DNA of 64,000 nucleotides from CAYFZO01 sp965211995 (GTDB lineage: Bacteria > Pseudomonadota > Gammaproteobacteria > Poriferisulfidales > Oxydemutatoraceae): positions 1,798,001 through 1,862,000 of the forward strand of contig OZ243040.1 of NCBI GenBank assembly GCA_965211995.1, given 5' to 3'. This document shows positions 42,364 through 50,071 of the stretch, piece after piece. The notes beneath the pieces were generated by a model. The model worked only from the letters and a program-made list of their open reading frames with translations. It had not been told where the DNA came from and ran no database searches. Positions within the stretch are counted from its first letter, which is position 1, and the number at the start of each line of letters is the position of its first letter. A program made the position numbers and the translations under genes.

Positions 42364-44796
42364 TCAGATGTCGAGGTTGTTTACCTGCAGCGCGTTGGTT
42401 TCGATGAACCGGCGGCGCTCGTCCACGCGGTCGCCCATCAGTGTATCGAACACGTCGTTCGCGGTTTGGAAACTCTCGACCTTGACCTCGACCAGCCGGC
42501 GGGTTTCGGGATTCATCGTCGTCTCCCATAACTGCTCCGGGTTCATCTCGCCGAGGCCCTTGTAGCGCTGGATCGTTTGCCCCTTGCTCGCCTCGTCCAT
42601 CAGCCACCGCGCCGCCTGATCAAATCTTGACACCGCGGCGTTCGCCTCGCCGTGCTCGACGCGCGCGCCTTCCCCGAGCAGGGCGTGGGTGTCCGCGGCG
42701 AAATCGCGCATCTGCCTGAACTCCGCCGATAAAAAGAACTCGCGGCGATAGACGTCCGCGTGCTCCAGTCCGTGCACGACGCGCTTGATCTGCAGGACGT
42801 GGCCTTCGCCGTTGATCGTTTGCTGTATTTCAAAGGTGTATTGCTCGCCCGCCTCCGCGACTTCACCGAGCGCCGCGACCAACCGCTTCGCCCACGCGGT
42901 CAGCGCCGCGACGTCGTCCACGGCAGCCTCGAGTTCGCCGCCCCCGCCCTGGTTGAACTCAAGCGGCGGGATGAACGGCATCTGCTCAAGCGTGCGCGAT
43001 TCGTGGCGTTTCGACAGCCGCCGGGTCGCTTCCAGCGCCGCGTGGCAACGCTCAATCAAATCCTTGAGCGCGTCGCCCTCGATCGGCGTCCGGGCGTCTT
43101 TGGACGCATACAGCCGCCCGCCGTCCAGCACGATCTCGAGCAGGTAGGCGGCGAGTTCCTGGTCGTCCTTGACGTATTGCTCGCGCTTGCCTTTCTTCGC
43201 CTTGTACAGCGGCGGCAGCGCGATGTAGAGGTGGCCGCGCTCGACGAGTTCGCGCATACGCCGGTAGAACAGCGTCAGCAGCAGTGTGCGGATGTGCGAA
43301 CCATCCACGTCGGCGTCGGTCATGATGATGATGCGGTGATAACGCACCTTGTCGGGCTCGTACTCGTCGCCGATGCCGCAGCCGAGCGCGGTGATCAGCG
43401 TGCCGATCTCGGCCGACGCGAGCATCTTGTCGAGACGCGCGCGTTCGACGTTCAGGATCTTGCCCTTGAGCGGCAGGATCGCCTGGGTGCGCCGGTCGCG
43501 CGCCTGCTTCGCCGAACCGCCCGCCGAGTCGCCCTCGACCAGGAACAATTCGCAATTGGCGGGGTTCTTCTCCTGGCAGTCGGCGAGTTTGCCCGGCAGC
43601 CCCGCGATGTCCAACAGCCCCTTGCGGCGGGTCATGTCGCGCGCCTTGCGCGCCGCCTCGCGCGCACGCGCCGCCTCGATCATTTTGGCGATAATCGCTT
43701 TCGCCTCGGTGGGACGTTCGAGCAGAAAGTCGTGCAGGTGGTTGCCGAGAGCGGTCTCGATCGGCTTTCTGACTTCGGACGACACGAGTTTGTCCTTCGT
43801 CTGCGATGAAAACTTCGGGTCGGGCACTTTGAGCGACAGCACCGCGGTCAAACCCTCGCGCGCGTCGTCGCCCGACACCGCGACCTTCTCTTTTTTGAGC
43901 ATGCCTTCCTTGTCGGCGTAGTTGTTCAAAGTGCGCGTCAGCGCCGCCCTGAACGCCGCGAGGTGGGTGCCGCCGTCGCTTTGCGGGATGTTGTTGGTGT
44001 AGCAGCACACTTTCTCCTGATAACCGCCGCCCCACTGCATCGCAGCCTCGATGCCGATGCCGCCTTGCTCGCCCTTGAAGTAGAAGATCGTCGGGTGCAG
44101 CGCGGTGTGCCCGCCGTTGAGATACCCGACGAACGCCCGCACGCCGCCATCGTAGGAGAATTCTTCGCTTTGGTCGGTGCGCGCGTCGGTGATCGTGATC
44201 AAGATGCCGGAATTCAGAAACGCGAGTTCGCGCAAACGCGCCGCGATGCGGTCAAAATGAAAATCGGTATCGGTGAACACTTCGCGGCTCGGGACGAACC
44301 GGACGCCGGTGCCGGTCTTGTCGGTTTTGCCGTCCTCCTTGAGCGTGTACTGCGGTTCGCCCATTTTGTACTCCTGACGATAAACCTTGCCGTCGCGGCA
44401 CACGACCAGTTCGAGATCTTCCGACAGCGCGTTCACCACCGATACGCCGACGCCGTGCAGGCCGCCCGACACCTTGTAGGAGTCCTCGTCGAACTTGCCG
44501 CCCGCGTGCAGCGTCGTCATGATCACTTCCGCCGCCGAGCGCCCCTCCTCGGGGTGGATGTCCACCGGGATGCCGCGCCCGTTGTCGCGCACGGTGACCG
44601 AGCCGTCCTCGTCAATGCGCACCTCGATCTTGTCGCAATAACCCGCCAGCGCCTCGTCTATCGAGTTGTCGACGACCTCGAACACCATGTGGTGCAGGCC
44701 GGTGCCGTCGTTGGTGTCGCCGATGTACATCCCCGGCCGCTTGCGCACGGCTTCGAGGCCTTTCAGAACCTTGATGCTGGAGGAATCGTATGCCAT
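42364..44796 (-). CDS. gyrB: DNA gyrase subunit B
   Basis: ATPase subunit of gyrase. GHKL domain: EAVRKRPGMYIGDT, VDNSIDEALAGY, NGRGIPVDIHPEEG and GLHGVGVSVVNALS. Toprim domain: EGDSAGGSAKQARDRRTQAI and MTDADVDGSHIRTLLLTLFY. C-terminal QRYKGLGEMNPEQLWETTM. 810 aa with the ~165-residue insert after the toprim domain that marks gammaproteobacterial GyrB. It is alone: no dnaA, dnaN or recF upstream, so it has left the usual origin cluster. Confidence 0.98.
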   Translation of the reverse strand: MAYDSSSIKVLKGLEAVRKRPGMYIGDTNDGTGLHHMVFEVVDNSIDEALAGYCDKIEVRIDEDGSVTVRDNGRGIPVDIHPEEGRSAAEVIMTTLHAGGKFDEDSYKVSGGLHGVGVSVVNALSEDLELVVCRDGKVYRQEYKMGEPQYTLKEDGKTDKTGTGVRFVPSREVFTDTDFHFDRIAARLRELAFLNSGILITITDARTDQSEEFSYDGGVRAFVGYLNGGHTALHPTIFYFKGEQGGIGIEAAMQWGGGYQEKVCCYTNNIPQSDGGTHLAAFRAALTRTLNNYADKEGMLKKEKVAVSGDDAREGLTAVLSLKVPDPKFSSQTKDKLVSSEVRKPIETALGNHLHDFLLERPTEAKAIIAKMIEAARAREAARKARDMTRRKGLLDIAGLPGKLADCQEKNPANCELFLVEGDSAGGSAKQARDRRTQAILPLKGKILNVERARLDKMLASAEIGTLITALGCGIGDEYEPDKVRYHRIIIMTDADVDGSHIRTLLLTLFYRRMRELVERGHLYIALPPLYKAKKGKREQYVKDDQELAAYLLEIVLDGGRLYASKDARTPIEGDALKDLIERCHAALEATRRLSKRHESRTLEQMPFIPPLEFNQGGGGELEAAVDDVAALTAWAKRLVAALGEVAEAGEQYTFEIQQTINGEGHVLQIKRVVHGLEHADVYRREFFLSAEFRQMRDFAADTHALLGEGARVEHGEANAAVSRFDQAARWLMDEASKGQTIQRYKGLGEMNPEQLWETTMNPETRRLVEVKVESFQTANDVFDTLMGDRVDERRRFIETNALQVNNLDI

Positions 44797-44810
44797 TGGG
44801 GTAGCCGCTA

Positions 44811-44816
44811 ATTATA
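44811..44816 (-). promoter_or_regulatory. gyrB: gyrB -10 element
   Basis: Read on the minus strand, TATAAT at 44816-44811 lies 15 bp before the gyrB ATG, giving a very short leader. The -35 region is poor. In E. coli, gyrase promoters rely on the -10 element for stimulation by DNA relaxation, so this architecture would fit homeostatic control, by inference. Confidence 0.4.
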
Positions 44817-45026
44817 CCTCAAAGCGCGCTTTGGCGGTGCGATTTTGGGACGGCTTTAAGGGGCAATATGCGCGTCTTTGCGATCCGGCAACTCGCACTC
44901 TCCCCGGCACCTTTGCCTCGGCACGCCGCGCGACCCGCAACATTCGGCGAAGGACGGAAGAGCGCTTGCGATGGCGGCGGGATTTGCGGGGTATTGGCTG
45001 TTCGACAATCTCGTCGTCCGCTGGGG

Positions 45027-45413
45027 TCAAGCCTGAACCTTGAAGCAATTGGAAGGCGGCTTTTGTCTCATTCCCTGCAAAGGAGGAATAAACAACGATT
45101 GCTGTACTTGTACAAAAGAGCCATTCCCTTCGTGGTTTTCTAAAAGCTTTATGCAATTTGTTGTTTCAAGGGTGACGATTGTTGAGTGAAAGGCGGATAA
45201 AACAAGTTTTTGGTGATTTTGATCATTTTCCGAATATGCCGAACTTGGGATGTCCGGATTCCGCAAAGAAAAATTAGAAGCATAAATAACGGCGTCTCTC
45301 TTTATATACTCGCCAAGTTTTTTAAGGTAAGCGCGTCTTACTTTATCTTGCGTGCTCCGTTGTCTAACTTCTCTACGGATGTCAGAGAGTGTTCCCATCT
45401 GCGTTGCTTTCAT
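45027..45413 (-). CDS. truncated SDH-type serine protease-like N-terminus
   Basis: Residues 1-60 (IRREVRQRSTQDKVRRAYLK, LGEYIKRDAVIYASNFSLRN) resemble the N-terminal segment of the SppA/ClpP-like serine dehydrogenase proteinase family (VRRKYLxxLxEYTGRNTIIYAS). After SSAYSENDQN, where relatives continue with INDEDIQGFM and the catalytic domain, the sequence departs to an unrelated tail. So this is probably a gene fragment, not an active enzyme. AT-rich block upstream of gyrB. Confidence 0.45.
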   Translation of the reverse strand: MKATQMGTLSDIRREVRQRSTQDKVRRAYLKKLGEYIKRDAVIYASNFSLRNPDIPSSAYSENDQNHQKLVLSAFHSTIVTLETTNCIKLLENHEGNGSFVQVQQSLFIPPLQGMRQKPPSNCFKVQA

Positions 45414-45603
45414 CAGTGAATGATAATTTCCGGGTCGGAGGTTCGTTTTTTGATAATTTATAAGCGGCCTGAATGGCTTTTTTCAAATCGTCTGAAAGAT
45501 ACTGATCCATCTTTTCCAAGAGTTCCTTCCTCTGATTTTCCATGGATTGGGTATTTTCAATCCTGCTTTTATTGTGATTGCTCATTTTGACGCACTCCAT
45601 CAA
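45382..45603 (-). CDS. small hypothetical protein
   Basis: 73 aa, highly charged, with a helical middle (ENQRKELLEKMDQYLSDDLK, KAIQAAYKLSKNE). No family recognised. It overlaps the start of the next gene on the same strand by 32 bp, so the two may be co-transcribed. ATG at 45603; an internal ATG giving MSNHNKSRI is an alternative. Confidence 0.4.
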   Translation of the reverse strand: MMECVKMSNHNKSRIENTQSMENQRKELLEKMDQYLSDDLKKAIQAAYKLSKNEPPTRKLSFTDESNADGNTL

Positions 45604-45856
45604 CTTTGTAGTTATGGAATTGTTCGCTCTTGGTTCATTTTATTATAAATGCAGGCTTGTGGAGAGGCTTGCCGTTGCTAATCTGCATTTCTCATCAAGC
45701 GCGCCTCAGTCAACCGGAAACTCTTTGCCCGGCAACGGGCTGTCGGACAAATGCGGACTTTATTGCTTTTAATGAAAAGCATTGAGACAGATAAAGATGC
45801 GCCCCGGTGACCTTTCCCCTGTTGGGTAGCCATTCAAAGAGAGACAAAACATCATA

Positions 45857-46675
45857 TCATGCAGCCTCTGCCTCGAACACGGTCGGTGCCCGATAGCCTA
45901 GTGAGCTGTGCGGTCGTACATTGTTGTAGTGATGTCGCCAGTCGTTAATGATCTGCCTGGCATCATTGAGCGACCTAAACCAATGTTGATTCAGGCAGCC
46001 GTCACGGAAGCGTCCGTTGAAGCTCTCAACATAAGCATTCTGAGTGGGTTTCCCCGGCTGAATGAAGCAGAGTTTTACTTTGGTTTTGTGTGCCCAGAAG
46101 AACATAGCTTTGCTGGTCAGTTCCGGGCCATTGTCCAGCACGAGCGAGGCAGGCAGTGAGCGGGTCAGGGCGAGTTCATCCAGATACCGAGCCAGACGAG
46201 CGCCGGAGATGGACGTGTCAACCAGTTGGCCAACACATTTCCGGGAGAAGTCATCAATAACGTTGAGTACCCGGATACGCCGGCCATCCGCCAATTGGTC
46301 GTGCACAAAGTCCAATGACCAACGTTCGTTCACTTGGGCAGGTAAAGCCATCGGGACCCGAGGCCGAACCAGTTTCTTACGCCGCCGGGTTCTGAGTTGC
46401 ATACCGAGCGCTGTATACAGGCGATAGGTGCGTTTGCGATTGACCACCAGGCCCTCGGCCTTGAGCAATGCGTGCAGCATCAGATACCCGTATCGCGGGT
46501 AGCGTTCAGCCAGTTCCTTGAGCCGCTCTTTTAGTGCCCCGTCATTGCGTGCAACGGCTTGGTAAGCAGCCGCTTTGCGGCTGAGCAGCGCCAGCCGGCA
46601 CGCCCTGCGTTGACTCATGCGATAGGCCGACTGCAGATACACGACGGCGCCGCGTCGCTGCGTCGGCCTCACCAC
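45857..46675 (-). CDS. IS3-family transposase OrfB (DDE integrase domain)
   Basis: 272 aa. An HTH-21-like N-terminus (YRMSQRRACRLALLSRKAAA, KELAERYPRYGYLMLHALLK) precedes the rve core: WSLDFVHDQLADGRRIRVLN (first D), LVLDNGPELTSKAMFFWAHK (second D) and YVESFNGRFRDGCLNQHWF (E). Begins at GTG 46675, but the functional product is expected as an OrfAB fusion by -1 frameshifting. Confidence 0.95.
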   Translation of the reverse strand: MVRPTQRRGAVVYLQSAYRMSQRRACRLALLSRKAAAYQAVARNDGALKERLKELAERYPRYGYLMLHALLKAEGLVVNRKRTYRLYTALGMQLRTRRRKKLVRPRVPMALPAQVNERWSLDFVHDQLADGRRIRVLNVIDDFSRKCVGQLVDTSISGARLARYLDELALTRSLPASLVLDNGPELTSKAMFFWAHKTKVKLCFIQPGKPTQNAYVESFNGRFRDGCLNQHWFRSLNDARQIINDWRHHYNNVRPHSSLGYRAPTVFEAEAA

Positions 46676-46935
46676 TTTTTTCCGAGTACGTCCTCAAGTG
46701 CGGTCTTGTCCAGCAACGTATCCGCCAGCAGTCGCTTCAACTTCGCGTTTTCCGATTCCAGTTCCCGTAACCGCTTTGCTTCCGACACCTCCATGCCGCC
46801 GTACTTCGATTTCCACCGATAAAACGTGCCGTTGGCGATACCATGCTTGCGGACGACATCCTGCACCGGTATGCCAGCTTCATACTCCTTGAGTATGCCT
46901 ATGATTTTCTCTGTGCTGTATCGCTTGCCTTTCAT
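46669..46935 (-). CDS. IS3-family transposase OrfA
   Basis: 88 aa, HTH (KIIGILKEYEAGIPVQDVVR, GIANGTFYRWKSKYGG) and leucine zipper (LRELESENAKLKRLLADTLL). The heptamer A-AAA-AAG at 46681-46675 on the minus strand, in the correct phase just before the TGA stop, is a classical -1 slippery site leading into orfB. Confidence 0.95.
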   Translation of the reverse strand: MKGKRYSTEKIIGILKEYEAGIPVQDVVRKHGIANGTFYRWKSKYGGMEVSEAKRLRELESENAKLKRLLADTLLDKTALEDVLGKKW

Positions 46936-46982
46936 TATGAGACCTCCTTATGGTCGATTTTATCGGAAAAGTCTCTCTGAAA

Positions 46983-47303
46983 ATGGCTACCTTTTCGGGG
47001 GAAAGGTCACCGGCAACGCCTGATCAAAACGAGGGAAAGGATCAATCACAGGAAGCATCGACAGAGGGGGCCGGTGACCTTATAAAAATCGGGTTTTATG
47101 AACTGTTTTGTATGAAGCTGCAAGGTTTTGATGAACGCAAGGAATACACTCCTGCTCAACTGACAGAGCGGTTTATGCTCACAAAGCCTCAATTAAATCC
47201 CTGGTTGAAAAAAGCGGTGCAAGATAAAAAACTTGCGAAGCACGCTAATCCGGTTCGGTATAAACCCCTGCCGCTGAATAGATCAATCCTGGGAGATGAC
47301 TGA
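46983..47303 (+). CDS. small hypothetical protein with winged-helix-like C-terminus, starting inside the IS end
   Basis: The frame is open from within the IS right end (ATGs at 46950 and 46983) across the insertion point to 47303. The plausible native part is the end: FYELFCMKLQGFDERKEYTP, AQLTERFMLTKPQLNPWLKK, AVQDKKLAKHANPVRYK, a small winged-helix-like unit. An internal ATG at 47112 would give MKLQGFDERKEY. The IS probably cut off or replaced the original 5' end; the left flank (MKSIETDKDA from 45773) is in another frame. No family recognised. Confidence 0.4.
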   Translation: MATFSGERSPATPDQNEGKDQSQEASTEGAGDLIKIGFYELFCMKLQGFDERKEYTPAQLTERFMLTKPQLNPWLKKAVQDKKLAKHANPVRYKPLPLNRSILGDD

Positions 47304-47396
47304 TAATGTAGAAGCAGGCCATAGACATATTTGGTCAAGAGTGTGGCTTTCTATCTCTCAGCAGTTTGTATAACGGTGCCCGTGGAAGACCAGCGA

Positions 47397-48338
47397 TCAG
47401 GGTATCGTCGTTCGCGTGAGCGCCTTGTTATATGTTGTGCCCGCTCGAGATTCCAACAATGATAATTGCCTTTGCTTTTTTTGCGTTTGAGATCGGTAAA
47501 ACGAAACGTTGCAGTTTGTAACTATGGCCTCAACCATTGGATTTCGATTTTCCTCACTGCCCCCAACGTGATAAAAATGTTTGTGGGTCAGGATATCGAA
47601 ATCGCCCCATAGCAGGTCGATGTATTTATTTTGACGGTAATCGTTATGGTGCCACGTGGATAGAATAAATCTGCTTTGAGTGTTGGAGAGGGCGGCGTAG
47701 AGATCTTTTTCACGCTTGCTGCTCCACCCATTGTAATAATCAGCGTGCCTGTCAATGTATGGGGGATCGCAATAAATGAAGTCGCATTCGGTTCCCGCAA
47801 AAATAGTCTCCTCGAATGACTGGCACTTGAAATTAAAGTCCCTGACTTTTAGTAAACGGCTGATACTGTTCACTTGGTTCACGATTTTCGTGATATACGC
47901 TTGGGTGAATCGCCGGGGTTTCCTGCAAAACGGGGTATTAAACCCCCCTTTGCGATTAAAACGAATCATGCCGTTAAAGCAAGCGCGGTTCAAAAACAGA
48001 AAATCCAGTGGTCTGTGCTCTTTGTTGAATCTGTCTCTTATCATGTAGTAGTGGGATTCGCCTTTGTTCAGGAGTTTTTCGCCTTCATCTTTTAGAAACC
48101 GTTTAACGATTTCCGGAGTCGTCTCCCCATCAGCAATTGATTGATAGAAATTGATTAGATGAGGATTGGTGTCACATAGCAACGCACGCTTGGGGGCAAT
48201 GCTGAATGCAACTACGCCGGTGCCCATGAACGGTTCAATCCACACCCCCTCAAACTCCTGCGGGACTATGCTATTTATCCAGGGAACAAGTTTTGTTTTA
48301 ATCCCTTGGGATTTGATCGGTGGCACGTTTACTTTCAT
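47397..48338 (-). CDS. EcoRV-type DNA adenine methyltransferase
   Basis: D12-class (Dam-like, alpha arrangement) N6-adenine methyltransferase. SAM motif WIEPFMGTGVVAFSIAPKRA precedes the catalytic FIYCDPPYIDRHADYYNGW. From VPPIKSQGIKTKLVPW through CDTNPHLINFY, LDFLFLNRACFNGMIRFNRK and STWHHNDYR it follows M.EcoRV closely as I recall that sequence, so methylation within GATATC is predicted. ATG 48338 gives the M.EcoRV-like start; a longer frame to 48410 would overlap the nuclease gene. It starts 10 bp after the endonuclease stop, same strand. Confidence 0.9.
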   Translation of the reverse strand: MKVNVPPIKSQGIKTKLVPWINSIVPQEFEGVWIEPFMGTGVVAFSIAPKRALLCDTNPHLINFYQSIADGETTPEIVKRFLKDEGEKLLNKGESHYYMIRDRFNKEHRPLDFLFLNRACFNGMIRFNRKGGFNTPFCRKPRRFTQAYITKIVNQVNSISRLLKVRDFNFKCQSFEETIFAGTECDFIYCDPPYIDRHADYYNGWSSKREKDLYAALSNTQSRFILSTWHHNDYRQNKYIDLLWGDFDILTHKHFYHVGGSEENRNPMVEAIVTNCNVSFYRSQTQKKQRQLSLLESRAGTTYNKALTRTTIP

Positions 48339-48348
48339 TTCATGGCTT

Positions 48349-49179
48349 TCAGGTTGACTGATTACGTTTTGGCACGATGAGTGAAACGTCGCCTTTTCTG
48401 TATCGGACAAAATCTTCCAGCGACGTGATTCTTTTTGTTTTTCTTTTTCCGTGACGCACGGTTATTTTCCCATAATTCATCCAATAGTCATCAAACCACG
48501 CTTCCCCCAACCTCGCAAACACCCCATTTTCATTGACAATATCATCTATGTTATTGATGCTGCCGATATTTGCCGTATTGCCGCTGCCTCTTTTATCGCT
48601 TGCGATGCGCCACTTTTCCGCGGCAAAAAATTGAAAATCCCCTATTACGGACATGATGGAGTTTAGTTCGCCTATTTTGTAACGTCTCGTCTCATCAATT
48701 GATGAACTATCTGTGCGGCTGTAAATGATTCCAAGACAAAAATGACCGGAATAGGAGCTGTATGGGAACTGAATATTTTTTGTGCTCTCGCGTTCTTGAA
48801 AATACTTCCCATGAGAGCCAAGAGTAAACCCGTTGCACAAATAAGATTTATTCGGCTTGCGATAAGTTGTCTTGAAGTCCAACGCGAATTTTATATTTTC
48901 TTCGTCAGATTTTACAAATGAAATATCGGGATAGTAATTCTGGTGCTCTGCGGGCACAATTTTGTATCCATGTTTCCGGGCAAAAACACAGATTTTCGGA
49001 AACAAATGGATTTCGAGAACCTTCGAAACAACTTTTGTGTCTGATGAAATTGTATAAATGTTTTGAAATACATCAATGAATCCCTTGACGGCCCATTGGC
49101 CGTCTTTTGTGCTGGTATGTTTCTGCAGTTCGCTGACGAAGTCTTTAAGCAGTTGTTTAAAGTTGTTTGGCGTTGACAT
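48349..49179 (-). CDS. EcoRV-like Type II restriction endonuclease
   Basis: 276 aa. Aligned by eye to EcoRV it keeps SSDTKVVSKVLE, KHGYKIVPAEHQNYYPDISF (catalytic Asp, Q-loop), IKFALDFKTTY (Asp and Lys of the PD...DxK centre), TKNIQFPYSSYSGH and the recognition loop RGSGNTANIGSINN (GSGNTTNIGS in EcoRV). Identity of the base-contacting loop predicts blunt cutting at GATATC. ATG 49179 chosen; the frame reaches 49212. Upstream of its methylase in tandem, whereas I recall the EcoRV genes as divergent. AT-rich, in a block bounded by an IS and a tRNA gene. Confidence 0.92.
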   Translation of the reverse strand: MSTPNNFKQLLKDFVSELQKHTSTKDGQWAVKGFIDVFQNIYTISSDTKVVSKVLEIHLFPKICVFARKHGYKIVPAEHQNYYPDISFVKSDEENIKFALDFKTTYRKPNKSYLCNGFTLGSHGKYFQERESTKNIQFPYSSYSGHFCLGIIYSRTDSSSIDETRRYKIGELNSIMSVIGDFQFFAAEKWRIASDKRGSGNTANIGSINNIDDIVNENGVFARLGEAWFDDYWMNYGKITVRHGKRKTKRITSLEDFVRYRKGDVSLIVPKRNQST

Positions 49180-49301
49180 TGTGCGTGTCCATAACGCATG
49201 TGCTTCGGGCAATCAGCAGGGATTGTACAGAAAATCGCGACGATAGCGCCCGTAAAGCCGTTCGGTGTTGTCACCGCGTTGCAGAATCCGCGCGGTTGTG
49301 C

Positions 49302-49544
49302 TCACCATATTTCATTGCCGACCGCAGGCCCGGTGTCCACTTCGCCGGGCAGATTGTGTTGAGTGATCCGGGTCAGAAGCTCGTCCATCTCCGTGCCGTG
49401 CGACTTCACGGGAGAGATGGTCAGGTTGACGCCGCGGACGGACAGCTTGACCCGGGTGCCCGGTTCCAGCTTGAATCGGCGAGCGAGGGCTTGTGGAATT
49501 CGCACAGCCAATCCGTTGCCCCACTTTCTGATTCGAGTTTTCAT
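49302..49544 (-). CDS. MazE/AbrB-type antitoxin, orphan
   Basis: SpoVT-AbrB swapped-hairpin protein: MKTRIRKWGNGLAVRIPQAL, ARRFKLEPGTRVKLSV, LTISPVK. About 80 aa. A MazF toxin gene normally overlaps or follows; here the sequence after the stop gives only a 31-codon frame without MazF features. So it is a solitary antitoxin or regulator, possibly a remnant. GC-richer than the restriction genes beside it. Confidence 0.85.
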   Translation of the reverse strand: MKTRIRKWGNGLAVRIPQALARRFKLEPGTRVKLSVRGVNLTISPVKSHGTEMDELLTRITQHNLPGEVDTGPAVGNEIW

Positions 49545-49950
49545 TTGTTTCATTTCATTCCGCAGATACGGATGTATATGCAGTGGATTATGCCGGTTGT
49601 GTTTGTCAAACCAGAGTCAAGAAGCGGGGGGCTCAAAATCACAACCCACGGCGGGCGCTGAATCTGTTTGCAGTCGTGGTGCATGTTTTGGCGCCGCTTC
49701 GGGATATCAAAGTGTCCCGGATGAAACTTCCGTTTTTCACCCGCGACCAAGTCATTGTTCTCCAGTTCGGGGTCATTCAGGTTGTTCGGCATCACGGTGC
49801 CGCATTCAACTTCCGGGTTAGTTTCCCGGTGCGTCTTAAAGATGGAGAAGTTTGCCTCCGGCACCTCAGTCCTGTTTATCGTTCTCGAAAGCGTCAGGCG
49901 ATAATGAGTCCACCGAACTTTCCAAGCGCTTGAGAAAGTTGACTTTAAAT

Positions 49951-50023
<73 letters not shown>

Positions 50024-50038
50024 CGCGGATAAGCGCGA

Positions 50039-50044
50039 ATTATA
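50039..50044 (-). promoter_or_regulatory. tRNA-Thr -10 element
   Basis: TATAAT on the minus strand (50044-50039), 16 bp before the mature 5' end and followed by a GC-rich CGCGC stretch typical of stable-RNA promoters. A CTGACA hexamer lies 13 bp upstream, closer than ideal. Confidence 0.4.
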
Positions 50045-50071
50045 TATGAGTGCCCTTTGTCAGGGCGCTTG

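Larger units (their letters stand above)
45808..47009 (-). mobile_element. IS3-family insertion sequence (IS407-like group)
   Basis: A complete 1202 bp element. Ends are TG...CA with imperfect inverted repeats of about 40 bp: left TGACCTTTCCCCTGTTGGGT, right (complement) TGACCTTTCCCCCGAAAAGG, both followed by AGCCATT and AGAGAGAC. A perfect 4 bp target duplication CCGG flanks it (45804-45807 and 47010-47013), as in the IS407 group. It carries orfA and orfB with a programmed-frameshift signal. Both ends and both frames are intact, so it is probably active or recently so. Confidence 0.93.

Noticed and set aside
42760..44811. Plus-strand open frames of up to 349 codons opposite gyrB
   Set aside because: gyrB is certain on the minus strand; these are reverse-complement artefacts of high GC.
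44812..45026. CPLK-containing minus frame (RRAYCPLK) as a second IS1595 transposase tail
   Set aside because: Only four residues agree with the remnant at 1014-1165; no LKECEFRFN motif follows. Judged chance.
49550..49864. 104-codon minus-strand frame beside mazE
   Set aside because: No recognisable family, odd composition, overlapping plus-strand frames of equal quality; may be remnant DNA but I cannot support a gene.
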